Positions 30,640 through 42,220 of a stretch of DNA of 64,000 nucleotides are shown here, in pieces (position 1 is the first letter of the stretch; the number at the start of each line of letters is the position of its first letter). The stretch covers positions 14,420,654 through 14,484,653 of the forward strand of contig NW_022097999.1 of NCBI RefSeq assembly GCF_002288925.2, read 5' to 3'. The position numbers and the translations under genes are program-made. This DNA comes from Delphinapterus leucas (taxonomy: Eukaryota; Chordata; Mammalia; Artiodactyla; Monodontidae). The notes beneath the pieces are model-generated. The model had not been told where the DNA came from. It saw only the letters and a program-made list of their open reading frames with translations, and searched no databases.

Positions 30640-31310
30640 TATGTGGCTTTGTAAAGATGCAATGTAAAATGCTGATAAATGTTTACGCACGAAATTGACA
30701 ATGATGCAAAGCCCCTCAGTTTAAAAAAATTGTCAGAATTGCCCAGTTTCCTAGAGTTGGAGGAGCTAAGTGAGTTGTTAACTGGGAATTATAAACCTGC
30801 CACATGGTAATGTCACTTTGGTTGTAAAATAGAAATACCGGCCTTCTATATGCATGCATGGCTGTTTGCATGCATCCAAATTTCTAATTTCTGCTGGGGA
30901 TTCTGGAGACATTGTGCCACTTTCTCAACATTCACAGTTATTACAACTTTAAATCTTTTATCTGTATCCTGTAACAGTGTCATCCAAGTGTTCTTTAAAT
31001 GGTGGTGCTGAAAAACGCACCTGAAAATCAATAACGTTGGAAAGGAAGTGAGATGTGATAAAATGTTATGAAGAAGACCAAACCACCGGCAGGAGATGCT
31101 GTGCTGTTAATTTAGCCGAGACCGTGCTGTGAAATATTAGGGGTAATGCCGGGAAAACAAAAAGTGGCATTAAAGCAAAAATATGCCACAATGGGGGTAG
31201 ATTTATGCAACACATCCTTTCCACTTTGCATTCATTTCTATGGCAAAATTAGTCTAGAATTATGCACATTTTGAATTATGCAAGGTCTTCAGGAACACAT
31301 GCTTTGCATA
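30640..31310. promoter_or_regulatory. Candidate conserved non-coding element
   Basis: AT-rich, no repeat recognised. It is dense in POU and homeodomain-like words: two TGCATGCA-type sites within 26 bases at 30851-30876, agcaaaaatatgcca, agatttatgcaacac and aattatgcaag. This composition resembles deeply conserved developmental enhancers, but conservation cannot be tested from one sequence. Confidence 0.35.
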
Positions 31311-31839
31311 AAATGCGACTGCCCTGTGCTTAACAGTGAGTGGGTGGGGGAATGGGTCAGTTATTCTAGGGTTTCCTTAGGCCAGGCAACTTTCTCTTTG
31401 TGTCCTGGCTTGTGGCTCGGTGACTTCATCTGTAAAGTGGGACAGTCAGACTGGCTTCTCTTGCTCTCTTTGTTAGACTTTGTAGAGACACAGGCACCAT
31501 CATTTTCTGCCCTGAAGTTGTCTTCTCCGGGACAGAATCCACAGCATACACTAAACTCATCTTTCTTCATTGTGAGGCTGACCTTTCAAATACCAGGTGT
31601 CGTAGAGGATCACTTATCTGAATACACGTGGGATGATCCCTGGAGACAAGATCCCTTTACCTCCATCCCCATGGTCCCACAGAGATGTGCCTTGCGACAG
31701 GTGGTTGGAGATTGAAAAGGCCGACAGAAGAGGAGAAAGCCAGGTGTGATGGGGGCCTGGCACCGCCAGAGGGCAGCACTAGCACACCGCCGAGGTAGCC
31801 TCTACCAGGGCCCGGCCAGGAGGGAACGCTTCTCTCCAG
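31311..31839. other. Intergenic DNA, nothing recognised
   Basis: A 145-codon open frame starting at 31278 has no recognised domain, no splice sites of note and no repeat-free counterpart. I do not call it a gene. Confidence 0.4.
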
Positions 31840-32110
31840 TCACTGCAGTCCGCCTGGCGCCGCGCACCGTTCTGGGTGCGAGTGATACCAGTGGGGGATC
31901 AGGACACCCCAGGACTCTGCTCTTAGGAGGTTTACATTCTCTTGGAGGAGACAAGATAAACATGTAAGCACATTCATAAACGAGGCTGTTTCAAGTAGCA
32001 ATAACGTGATGCAAATAAAGTGGCGACGGGGCGGGCACCAGCAGAGGAGGCTTGTCTGGGGAGATGACAGAATGAGTCCTGAATGAGGAGGAAAAGCAGA
32101 GGTCCGAAGA
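31840..32110 (+). repeat. L2 LINE fragment
   Basis: Forward L2 text: caccgttctgggtgcgagtg, ggaggtttacattctcttgg, agacaagataaacatgtaag. Confidence 0.65.
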
Positions 32111-32638
32111 TCTGGGTGCATATGGATATAGGAAAGGGTCTGTCTAGGGGCCTCCAGAGGGCTTGGGGGAGCTTCCTCACAGGTGACAACACTGAAGAAC
32201 CAAGAAGCCAGGCACACACCTAGAGTCACAGTAAGTTAGGGACAGTGTCTGACAAAACCTCAGGAGAACTTACCTTCCATATCCTAACTTTCCCTCAACC
32301 CTTCCTCTCCAGCCAGGACTGTGATCGTGAGAATCCCCCCACCCCCTGTCCCCCGTCCCCATTCCTGAGCATAATCCTTGTACGGAGACAGGGCAGGGGT
32401 CATCGGCTGTGTGCTCGATCAAGTCCCCTCCGTCTCTGGGCTCATCTCTCTGTTATAATATGCGAGGTGGGTCCCCATAGCCTCTGAGCTCCCCATTCTA
32501 AGTGTGAGCGTGCAGGGACTCCTGATTTCTAGTTCCTGAGCACCCTCTTGTGGGCAGCTTTGGAATCTCATGCTCAGCTGGAAAGGATCGTGGGAAAATG
32601 GTTCGCTTCAACTTCAGCGAGGCTGGTGGATTCTAAGG
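32111..32638. other. Intergenic DNA, nothing recognised
   Basis: No supported feature. Confidence 0.4.
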
Positions 32639-32845
32639 CCTGTGTGTATGTATCTGTGTGCATGTCTGTGTGTGCTGCCTTGTGGGTGCAACTGCGTGTG
32701 CCTGTGTCTCTGTGTCTGCTTGTGGTTGTTTATGGGTATATATACGCATGTGTGCATCTGTGTGTGTCTGTGCTTGCATCTGTGTGCCTTTCTGTGTGTC
32801 TGTCTGTGTGTGCATGCACATGTCCATGTGGATGTGTGTTTTGGC
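32639..32845. repeat. Degenerate TG-rich simple repeat
   Basis: Irregular (TG)n with interspersed C and A, such as ctgtgtgtgcatgcacatgt. Because the period is near two, it is open in several frames and yields spurious Cys/Val-rich and His/Thr-rich open frames. Confidence 0.85.
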
Positions 32846-33269
32846 AACAGGGACATACAGGATGATAGGAGAAGCCCCGTCTTCCTCACAAAGGCCTGAC
32901 AACTCTCCCTGCAGCCAACTTCCCCTCCCCTTGTTCTGTCTGTACCCCTCCCCCCCTGAGTTCCTCTACTCTGGGATCTCAGTCTCCTCCCTCACTTCTC
33001 ACCTGCACAATTTTAACAAACTTCTTTGACTATTTTTTCTCTTTTGTGTCACTTGAGCCTCGTTTGAATGTCACAGATCATAGCTCAAGAAATGATTCTC
33101 CTTTACATACCCAGGTCATTAGGTTTACACACGTTTAACGGGGTTGATCACCCACTGCCCTGTTGTGGGGTAGCAGAGAGCTGGGGACATGTACACAGTG
33201 ATGCTCTGGACGGCTGAGCAGAACCAGGCACATGGTAGCTAAGACACAATGGCACGTCCACGAAATGCT
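32846..33269. other. Intergenic DNA, nothing recognised
   Basis: No supported feature. Confidence 0.4.
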
Positions 33270-33595
33270 CCAAGCTCCTCATGCACATGTGTCATCTTAT
33301 TTGATTTACATGATGACCTTTCAAGCTTAGGCAAGGGGAGACTTATTATCCCCATTTTACAGATGAGGACATTGAGGCCCAGACAGGGAGATAATTAAGA
33401 GTCCTGCAGGAACTATTGAAGCAATATGCCAACTCTCTCTTCCAGTTTTCATAACACCCTAGGAGGTAGTTATTATCAATAACCTTCTTTAACAGACAAG
33501 GAAATTGAGGCTTTAAAAACTTGAGGTGAGTGCCTGATGCTGCACAGCTAATCAACAGCAGAGGCAGGATTTGAACTCTGCCCTGAGGTTCAAGC
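33270..33595 (-). repeat. Two adjacent MIR SINEs (reverse orientation)
   Basis: Two reversed MIR cores follow one another. The first has ttatccccattttacagatg and gacattgaggcccagacagg. The second has ataacaccctaggaggtagt, caaggaaattgaggctttaa and gcaggatttgaactctgcc. Confidence 0.8.
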
Positions 33596-33829
33596 TCCAC
33601 CACTCAAGGCACCATGGCAAGTGCGAGGGCTCCCTGGCAGTCACGGGCTCAAGCTCTTTGGGCTGCACCCTGTCCCCTCACCACGCATCTAGGGCTCATT
33701 TCCTAGGAACGTTTTCCTTAGAACCCGAGGGGGAGGGCAGCCCACATTTTGGGTCCTCTGTTCCTCTCCTAGAGGTGGGGGTGGGTGAGTCATGTTACCT
33801 GCGCCACTTTCAGAAGCTGCTGGATGGGG

Positions 33830-33965
33830 GCTGAGCATTAATTATGCAACAACCTTGCTGCAGTGTGCCTAATTGCCTGATAACCATAATTGAATCTTAT
33901 GCATGACACCAGCATTATTGCAGGGAGAAGTTTAAGGCAGTTAATGGGAAGCTGCACACATTGTG
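33830..33965. promoter_or_regulatory. Candidate homeodomain-rich enhancer element
   Basis: Within 130 bases there are gcattaattatgcaacaac, gcctaattgcctgataacc, ataattgaatcttatgcatg and ccagcattattgcaggg. That gives at least five TAAT or ATTA cores plus two ATGCA octamer halves. No repeat recognised. Function is inferred only from motif density. Confidence 0.35.
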
Positions 33966-34200
33966 GTATTTGCTTCCTGTCTCCCAACTGGCCTGCTAGT
34001 GAGACCTTTCCGGGGGACTGGGGGAGGCCAAGGGGTGGAAGGGCAGTCAGGGGATGAGAAATAGCACAAATATTATACCCCCTGATTCCCAGAGGGCACC
34101 ATCTTCTTTGCCAAGAAAAGTCTGCATGGCAGGTGGCATTATTTTATAAATGAGAATGTGGCATCGGGAGGTTGAGAGACTCTCCTAATTTCATTTTTTT

Positions 34201-34550
34201 AAAAAAATTATTTTATTTATTTAATTTTGGCTGTGTTGGGTCTTTGTTGCTGCGCGCAGGCTTTCTCTAGCTGCAGGGAGCGGGGGCTACTCTTCGTTGC
34301 GGTGTGCGGGCTTCTCATGACGGTGGCTTCTCTTGTTGCAGAGTATGGGCTCTAGGCACGCAGGCTTCAGTAGTTGCGGTGCGTGGGCTCAGTAGCTGTG
34401 GCTCGTGGGCTCTAGAGCACAGGCTCAGTAGTTGTGGCACATGGGCTTATTTGCTCTGCGGCATGTGGGATCATCGCGGACCAGGGCTTGAACCCCGTGT
34501 CCCCTGCATTTGCAGGCGGATTCTTAACCACTGCGCCACCAGGGAAGCCC
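34201..34550 (-). mobile_element. Long CHR-type SINE
   Basis: A/T-rich tail, ggctgtgttgggtctttgtt start, head ending gccaccagggaagcccc. Flanks cctaatttcattt and cctagttttattc form a degraded target duplication, so this is an older copy. Confidence 0.9.
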
Positions 34551-34569
34551 CCTAGTTTTATTCTTGATC

Positions 34570-34722
34570 ATTGCTATGGATCTTTACCAGCATCACCTGG
34601 GACCTTCTAGCGAGGCAGAGTCTCAGGTCCTACCTTGTGCCTACTGACTCAGAACCTGTATTTTAATAAGATCCTCAGGTGATTCACTTGCAGTGTTGTA
34701 GTTTGAGAAGCATTGGGCCCTG
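34570..34722 (+). mobile_element. MER5A-like hAT MITE
   Basis: Text typical of MER5A: accagcatcacctgggacct, gcctactgactcagaacctg, attttaataagatcctcagg and the end gtagtttgagaagcattggg. Confidence 0.7.
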
Positions 34723-35145
34723 GTTTAGATGATTCCCCCCCTCCCCCCTTATTGTGGAAACATTTTGGTTTTCTTTTGGGAAACAACCCCTCCCCCCATT
34801 CCCCCAGCCTATGAAGTTCGGGTGGGACCCTTGGCTACCCCTCCTACTTTCACCCCCTCAGGCCACAGTGGTTGCTTCAGGGAAGGGCAGTGACCCCAAG
34901 CCAGGTGGGTGAGTTATTTCCAACCTGTTTGAGGCATTATTGAGAAAGATGTGTTTGATCAAATTATTTATTGATAATCTTCCTTCTCTTCCTGTCCTTG
35001 CCATGGCTTGCTGTGGGTGAATATTCTCCCTCACCCTGGCAGTGGTGGCCTTGACCGTCTGACTTGTTCTGGTTAGAATGTGGGTAGAAGTCACATTGTG
35101 CCTTAAAGAGCAATCTCATGTTTCCACTTGCCCCTCTTGAGCTTC
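34723..35145. other. Intergenic DNA, possible LTR part
   Basis: Possibly the upstream part of the LTR relic that follows. No confident match. Confidence 0.35.
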
Positions 35146-35392
35146 TGACCCCCACCATGAGAAGCACGTGCCCCAGACGGCCATGGCCTTCATCTGGAGT
35201 TCAGGGTGGAGAATGTGGAGCAAACCGAACCCAACCCGGAGACTTGAGTCCACCCTAACCCAGCGGAAATTAGCTAAACCCTCAGCAAACCTATAGATCC
35301 GTGAGTATGAAGAATGATTGCTGCTGTAAGCAACTGAGATTTTGGGGGTTGCTTGTTACACAGCATCATTGCAGCAGACACCTGATGTTAAA
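35146..35392 (+). mobile_element. ERVL-MaLR-type LTR 3' portion
   Basis: End of an MLT1-like LTR: ctgtaagcaactgagatttt, gggttgcttgttacacagca and tcattgcagcagacacctga. The AATAAA region is degraded. Confidence 0.6.
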
Positions 35393-35549
35393 AATAGAGA
35401 TGTTTTCTTTCCATAGGAGTTGCTAAGCTGAATTTGGACTAGGATAGCAGAACCTGTTTAAGGGTGAAACTAACAGAAAGGAAAACAGAGCTAGCTAGAG
35501 TGAGAATCCTAACCATGGTTAAGGCTTTGTTTCTATGGATCTGGCCTTA

Positions 35550-35900
35550 CTTGAGTTAGTCAGGACTCTTTACTCCACCGGTTTAAACCAGAAAGGGAAT
35601 TAGTGGCTCCTATAAGCCCAAAGTCCAGAGATGATTCATGTTTCAGGTGAGGCTTGATCCAGCAGCTCACTGATGGATCAGCATCTTTGTCTCTCTTTTC
35701 TGCTTCCTGTTTTGCCCTTTTCATCTGGAGGCTGGTTCCCCTTGTTATATAGCAAGATGGCTTCCTCATTCAGGTCTAATAGGAGAGAGAGTTTCTTCTG
35801 GAAGTGTGCAAGCTTCTCTCCCAGGAGTTGGAGGCAAATGTGTTCTCAAGTCTCATTTTCCTCAGGGGTCACACAGTCATCCCTAAACCAAACTTAGAGG
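35550..35900. repeat. Probable old interspersed repeat
   Basis: Text such as aagggaattagtggctccta, gaggcttgatccagcagctc and gttatatagcaagatggctt recalls a common mammalian repeat also hinted at in 21930-22090. The family was not resolved. The first 25 bases reappear inverted at 36071-36095. Confidence 0.5.
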
Positions 35901-36041
35901 CTGGGGAGGTGGAATATGCTGATTGATCTAACGCCTCTGGGATGGGAGTGTGTCAGCTTTATTGAACAACATGGATCTTCAAGGGAAATCTGGGACTTTG
36001 GGACTAGGGTGAGGGGTGGAGAGTGCTGGCTAGGAAGACGC

Positions 36042-36527
36042 ATTAGTTTCCTAAACTAAACCTAAACACTTGGAGTAAAGAGTCCTGACTAACTCGAATT
36101 ACAAATACCATTAAGCTTGGGGGCTTAAAACAACAGAAATTTATTTTTTCAGTGTTGGGGTCTGGAAGTCTAAAATCAAGGTGTTGGCAAGGTCGGTTTC
36201 TTCGGGGGCTTCTGAAGGAGGATCTGTTTCATGCTTCTCTCCTAGCTTCTGGTGGTGGCCAGAAATACTTGTGTTCCTTGGCTTGCAGCTGCATGACTCC
36301 AGTCTCTGCCTCCGTCATCACCCTGTGTCCTCCCTGTGTATTTGTGTGTGTCTTCACGCGGCCTTCTTACAAAGTCACCACCTGTCTCTGGATTTGGGGC
36401 CCACTCTAATTCAGTATGACTTCATGTTAACAAAATTCATCTGCAAATAACCTATTTCCAAACAAAGTCACAATCTGAAGTTCCAGATGGACATGAATTT
36501 TGGGGGAACGCTATTCCACCCAGTATA
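36042..36527 (-). mobile_element. MLT1-type LTR with small templated insertion
   Basis: Reverse MLT1: ttagtttcctaaac, ggcttaaaacaacagaaatt, aaaatcaaggtgttggcaag, ccagtctctgcctccgtcat and ctgcaaataacctatttcc. Where the family has about 11 bases between tttccta and acaaat, this copy carries about 47, including the 25-nt inverted copy of upstream sequence. Confidence 0.85.
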
Positions 36528-36599
36528 GAAGACAACCAGCAAATGCTCACCAGATTATAATTCTTTTATACAAAAATAGTACTGTAATATCCTTTCGGT

Positions 36600-37950
36600 T
36601 TAAACTTTTTTCACTTTGAAATAATTTTAGCCTTACAGAAAAGTTGCAGAAATAGTACAGAGTACCCTTAATGTCCTTCACTTAGCTTTCCCTAATGTTA
36701 ATGTCTTGCATAACCATAATGCAATTGTCAAAACTAAGAAATTAACGTTGGTACAATGTTATTAACTAACCTACACTCTTTATTCAGATTTCACTGGTTT
36801 TTCCATTAATAACCTTTTTCTGTTCCTGGATCCAATCAAGAATTCACACCGCACGTAGGTGTCAGGTCCCCTTAGTTGTCTCTGGTCTGGGATGGAGCCT
36901 CAGTCCTTCTTTGTCTCTCCTGACCTTAACACTTTAAGAAAATTTTTTTCTTTATGTTGTGTATTTTATTTATTATTATTATTATTTTTGGCTGCGTTGG
37001 GTCTTTGTTGCTGAGCGCGGGCTTTCTCTAGTTGTGGTGAGCGGGGGCTACTCTGCGTTGCAGTGCACCAGTTTTTCATTGCGGTGGCTTCTCTTGTTGC
37101 AGAGCACGGGTTCTAGGCGCGCAGGCTTCAGTAGTTGCAGCACGGGGGCTCCGTACTTGTGGCACACGGGTTTAGTTGCTCTGTGGCATGTGGGATCTTC
37201 CCGGACCCAGGCTCAAACCCGTGTCCCCTGCATTGGCAGGCGGATTCTTAACCACTGCGCCACCAGGGAAGTCCCGACCATAACACTTTGAAGAGTACTG
37301 GTCACTTATTTTCTAGAATATTCCTTTGTTTGGTTTTGCCTGCTGTTTTTTTCATGATTAGATTGAGATGGTGCATTGTAGGCATGAATACCCCTGAAGT
37401 AATGTATTTTTCCCAGAGGGTACACATTATCCACATGTCATGTTTTAGGTGATGTTAACCTTAATCACTTGGTTTAGGGGGCAGCTGCTGGGTGTCTCTC
37501 CTATAAACTGATTATCTTTTCCTTTGTAATTAATAAGTATCTTGGGGGTAGGAGAGATACTTTGAGACTATCCAGTTTATTAGTTGGAATTCTTCTGTTA
37601 TGAAAAAACCCCTATTCTTCCTCCCCTATCCACGCTGTTTTTACACCCTCCACCCCGACTTAGTACCAGCTCTCAGATACCCATGTTTGTTCAGTATTCC
37701 ATGGATGATATATCATGATTATTACTTCATCATTTCTCAATTGCTAATCATGGTGTACTTATTTTCCCCCAATTACAAACAACACTGCAACGAATGTACT
37801 TGTATTTATGGTGACCCCCTTCTGGGAGTATTTTGGAAGGCTATCATCCTAAAATAGGAAGTCTGAGGTCAGGAGTATGAGCATTTATAGTTTTTAACAA
37901 ATATTGCCAAACTGCCCCTCAGTGAGATTGTATCAGGTAACAATACCATC
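36600..37950 (-). mobile_element. L1 LINE 3' region (reverse), split by a SINE
   Basis: Reverse L1M 3' UTR: agccttacagaaaagttgca, ctaatgttaatgtcttgcat, ttcagatttcactggttttt and tgtcaggtccccttagttgt, continuing after the SINE with attcctttgtttggttttgc and ccaattacaaacaacactgc. Confidence 0.8.
36941..37275 (-). mobile_element. Long CHR-type SINE
   Basis: TTA-rich tail, ggctgcgttgggtctttgtt start, head ending ccaccagggaagtccc. Flanks gaccttaacactttaa and gaccataacactttga are a target duplication with two mismatches. Confidence 0.92.
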
Positions 37951-38154
37951 CATAGTGTGTGAACATCATTCATTCATTCATTCAAATGTCTTGCCATTGG
38001 TTGGGCTGTGCAGAGGGCACATGATGGGGACATGATATCCCTCTGCAGCCCTCTGGGGCCTTTACAATCTTAGCTCTCTCCTCCTGGTCTCTTTATTTTC
38101 TTTACTGTCTCATCTTCTTTATGAATAAATTCCATGAGTACAATGTTTTAGAAT

Positions 38155-38850
38155 GGTGGTTTTTTTTTTTTTGAGATACACTTCATATAAAATTCACTCT
38201 TTTAAAGTGTACAATTTAGTTGGTTTTTAGTATGTTTATAAGGTTGTGCAACCATCACCCTTATTTAGTTCCAGAGCATTTTCACTGCCCGCCCCGCAAG
38301 AAACCCCATCCCCACTAGCAATCATTCCCCATGACCCCCTGCCTCTAACGCATGGCAAACACTAATTTATTTTCTGCGTCTATGATTTTGCCCGTTCTGG
38401 ACATTTCACATTAATGGAATTATACAATATGTGGCTTTTGGTGACTGGCTTCTTCATCTGGCATAATGTTTTCAAGGTTCATCCATGTTGTAGCGTGAAT
38501 CAGTATTTCATCCCTTTTAATGACTGAATAATACTCCATTATGTGACTATATCACATTTTGTTTATCCATTCATCCGTTGATGGACATTTCGTTGTTTAC
38601 ACCTTTTGGTATTAGAAATAAAGCTGCTATGGACATTCTTAAATGAGTTTTTGTGAGGACATGTGTTTTAATTTCTCTTGAGTGTATACCTAGGAGTAAA
38701 AGTGCTGGGGCATGTGGTAAGTTTATGTTTAACTTTTTGAGGATCTGCCCAACTGTTTGCCAAAGTGACTGCACCATTTTACATTTCCACCAGCAATGTA
38801 TGAAGGTTTCAATTTCTCCACATCCTTGTCAACACATGTTACTGTTTGTC
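38155..38850 (-). mobile_element. L1 LINE 3' region (reverse orientation)
   Basis: Reverse L1 text: cttcatataaaattcactct, ggttgtgcaaccatcaccct, ttatccattcatccgttgat, ttgagtgtatacctaggagt and accatttta/catttccacca. It ends at the next SINE. Confidence 0.88.
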
Positions 38851-39063
38851 TTTTTTTTTTTTTTTTTTTTTGCGGTATGTGGGCCTCTCACTGCTGTGGC
38901 CCCTCCCGCTGCGGAGCACAGGCTCCGGTCGCGCATGCACAGCAGCCATGGCTCACGGGCCCAGCCGCCCCGCAGCACGTGGGATCCTCCCGGACCAGGG
39001 CACGAACCCGTGTCCCCTGCATCGGCAGGCAGACTCTCAACCGCTGCGCCACCAGGGAAGCCC
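38851..39063 (-). mobile_element. Short CHR-type SINE
   Basis: Poly-T of 21, gcggtatgtgggcctctcac body, and head ending ccaccagggaagccc. The flanking duplication is unclear (actgtttgtc against actggtatat). Confidence 0.9.
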
Positions 39064-40389
39064 ACTGGTATATGTTTTAATAAAACTTTTTTTGACCACT
39101 ACTCGTGGGAAGAAAACATTATGAATTGTGACCCAGCATTCCCATACGTGCATACATTCCCATATATGTATATATGTTTCGTGTTTCATAAAAAGTTTTA
39201 TGAGACAGTATTCTTCCTATTGTTTATTCCATTCTAGTTCATTAAAAATAATGCTTGTCAAGACCCACTAAATTGATCCTGTGACCCATTTATTGGCTGG
39301 GACCTGCAGTTTGAAAAACCACTGCTTAAGAGTTGACAAAGTGTTTTTGTGTACCTGACCTCATGTTCTCCTCAAGGCAAACGTGTGAAGCAGCCAATAT
39401 TGTGTCTCTTTTAAAGATGAGAGACTGAGGCTTAGAGAGATGTGACTTCCAGTCACATAGCTTGTCCATGCAGAGCTAGCCTATGCCTGTGCACTTCCGT
39501 CTGCACACAATCTCCCTGTGATGGTTTCCACACATATGTGTGCCTAAGAATTCCCTGGTGTGGCTTGTTAAAAACGAAGATTTCCAACCTGAAACCACAG
39601 AGATCCTGACTGTATTTTAAGAAGCATCTCCTGGATCAGAAGACAGTGAGAGTAGCTGTGAGTTTGTGGAAGGGGCCCTGAACTAGGAATCAGGAGGCCC
39701 GGCTCTTCACTTGCTGGCTCTGGGATGGGCCCCATGGATGTTCCCTGTGACTGACTGAGCACCTAACTGCTCTGGCCTGGGGAGATGGTAGGGGACGAGA
39801 ATACAGCCAGTCCTGGAGCTCAGGAACTCACACTTCAGGGAGCACATTTCTGAGGTGACGGGACCGGATTTTTAGAGGTTTCAGACTGTGGCTAGTGGGC
39901 TGGAGCCAAGAATAAGTGGTGTTTTGTTTGCCTCCACAGTGTTTGTTCATTCTCTTAAACGCTGAGCCGATCTATACAAGCAGGGAGATTTCGTGTAATA
40001 ATTTGATTTCTAGCATTTCTTGAAAAGTCAGAAGACCTGGTGACTTGGGCTTGTGTTGCTGCGTGCCCGAGGTGGACTGGGCTTGAGTTGGGCCTGCCCC
40101 TGCTGGGTTGACCTCAGCCCCCACCACTCCCTATTGTCTTCTAGCCCACCAACTCGTGCATAGGCTGCCTCGCCCCAGTGGGCGTGTGAGAGTTTTCCCC
40201 TGACTCCATGGTGCCCAAAGGCCCTCCCTGCGCTGGCTCCGAGACAGTAGATTTCCCCAGCTGGAGCTGACCCACATTTGGACACCCCTCAGCTTTCCCT
40301 CTGTCCTCTTCTCTGTGCTGTCTCTTTGTTCCCTTTCCCTTGTCTGTGTGCTTTTCTCGGAGAGATGACTCTGGTGATGTGGAGAACCC
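39064..40389. other. Intergenic DNA with MIR and MER5A-like remnants
   Basis: A reversed MIR-like core lies at about 39350-39480 (gagagactgaggcttagaga). A MER5A-like piece lies at about 39540-39615 (ggcttgttaaaaacgaagat). The rest is unassigned and has no gene. Confidence 0.5.
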
Positions 40390-40525
40390 ACAGGCTGTGG
40401 AGTTAGACAGCCCTGGATTTCAATGCTAACCCCCTCATTTCTTTACTCATGGACCTTGGGGAAGTTACATTCCTCCTCTGTTAAGTAACCTTAGTTTTCA
40501 CCTCTGTAAAAGGGGGGACACACCT
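40390..40525 (+). repeat. MIR SINE fragment
   Basis: Forward MIR-like: gctgtggagttagacagccc, gaccttggggaagttacatt and a cacctctgtaaaagggggg block. Confidence 0.65.
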
Positions 40526-41685
40526 CACCTACTGCTGTGGTTTCCTTCCACGTAGAGGGAGCACCCATCAGAGTAACGTTCTTGGCTTCCCCACCCAAGC
40601 CCAGTCTTCCCCAGGGAGGGGGAGGGGCATGTAAATGGCAAACCTGGGACTCAGAGTGTAGCCCAGCGCCTTCCCCCTTTCTCTCTGGGGCGTCTACCCA
40701 CCTGCAGAGAGCATGCATCCTCTCCATGCTCTACTGTGCCCCAAGTTTTACAGGGGCCAGCCCTGTCTCAGCCAGGAGAGGCTGGACGGCTGGGTGTCCA
40801 ACAGTCGAGGAATGAGTGGTTTTATCTAATCCTAGCGTTCAGAATTATGAAACCGCAGACCTAAGGCATATTGTCCCAAATCAGCTTTACCAATATTAAA
40901 GAGGCCATTCGAAATTCCTCTGCCTGTGTCAGTCTCTCTGGTGGTTCTGAACAGGGGCTGGGAAGAGGGGTTCCCTTTACTGGGTTCCCTGCAGACCCCC
41001 TCAAATAGTAGTTCCTTTAGTTTTTATTGTGAGGGGCAGTGCTGTCACATAGTAGGTGCTCAGTAAATGGAGATTGTTGTTTTTAAAAATATTACTCGTC
41101 ACCTTACACATTCAGAAGTAGGAAAGCAGGGGTGGGGGGGTGGGCAGTGCCTGAGGGTGGCTTCAAAGCAACAGGAAGAAATAGAGAGATAAGGAGGGGA
41201 CAGCAGCCTTGATAATTGCCTTCCAGGTCCTTCTAAGTGTATGCAAATCACGTGCAAATCCCATGTGTATTGATTAGCAGCCCTCCTCAGGAAGTCTGAC
41301 TGGACGTGGCCCTGGGGAAAATCTGGGTGGAAGTCACTGAATTCCAGGGAGTTTGTGGTCAGAACTAGGGGAGCATTTGCCTGGGAAAGGGGTGTGGAGG
41401 GAGGGCAGGGGGAAGGGTGGTGGTAGGCATAAATGACAGGGGTGAATATGGTGGGGCTGGGGGTGGAGAGGAGGCCAGTCAGGATAGAGACAGGCTCCTA
41501 CAGGAGGAGGGAGACCTGAGTGCCACCAGTGCCAAGGCTGACTTGTAGCTCCGCACCCTGCAGTTGCACCCCTGGACCTGCATCACCCCCGCTCCCACCC
41601 CCCCATCCCCCTCAGCCAGGCAGTGGGGCTACTCTTGGGCCCCAGGGCCACTCCTTCGCCGTTTCTGAAGACAGTGTGGGGCACC
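40526..41685. other. Intergenic DNA with an octamer and E-box composite
   Basis: Mostly unassigned. At 41238-41263 atgcaaatcacgtgcaaatc combines a perfect ATGCAAAT octamer, a CACGTG E-box and a second GCAAAT. No gene. Confidence 0.45.
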
Positions 41686-41870
41686 GGAACAGGTCTGGGC
41701 TTTGGCGTCAGGCGGACCTCGGTTCACCGCCAACTGTGTGACTCTGGACCAGTTATTGACCCCTGGTTTCCGCCTCTGTAAAATGGGTTAATAATAGTCT
41801 CTCCCTCATAGAGCTCATGTGAGGTTTGGTTTGGTGAGGGCCTGGATGGAGAAGATGACTGCCAGCTGCT
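41686..41870 (+). repeat. MIR SINE
   Basis: Forward MIR: ctttggcgtcaggcggacct, gtgtgactctggaccagtta, ctctgtaaaatgggttaata and gagctcatgtgaggtttgg. Confidence 0.75.
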
Positions 41871-41879
41871 GTTCTAACT

Positions 41880-42220
41880 GCTCCACACCGTCCACAGCCA
41901 GCTTAGAAATCCATGCTCTTTACACACTCTTTCATTTAATCCCAGTGAGCCCCCAGGGGTAGACGCCATTTTTATTTCCCTTTTCCAGATGAGGATGCCA
42001 GAGTACAGTGAGGTCAAGGGCCAGGACCCAGCTTAGCAGTCGGGCTCCTGCTGTTTCTCATGATGCTCTATTGCCTCCTCTCAGAGACAGGCAACTTCTT
42101 CACTTTATAAATGACATGAAGCCCAGAGAGGCTGAGTGGCTTGGCTAAGGTTACACAGCCAGTTAGAGGCAGAGCTGGAGCTAGACCCTAGTGTCCAGAT
42201 TGTGGTCACGCTCTCTTTCC
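41880..42220 (-). repeat. Two MIR SINEs (reverse orientation)
   Basis: First copy: ctttcatttaatcccagtga and ttttccagatgaggatgcca. Second copy: ctttataaatgacatgaagc, gctaaggttacacagccagt and gcagagctggagctagaccc. Confidence 0.75.

Noticed and set aside
32548..32899. Cys/Val-rich open frames on one strand and His/Thr-rich frames on the other
   Set aside because: They are translations of a degenerate TG repeat.
38653..39237. 194-codon open frame spanning L1 and SINE sequence
   Set aside because: Its middle third is a CHR SINE read in reverse, which is open in all three frames. Similar frames occur at nearly every short SINE in the window.
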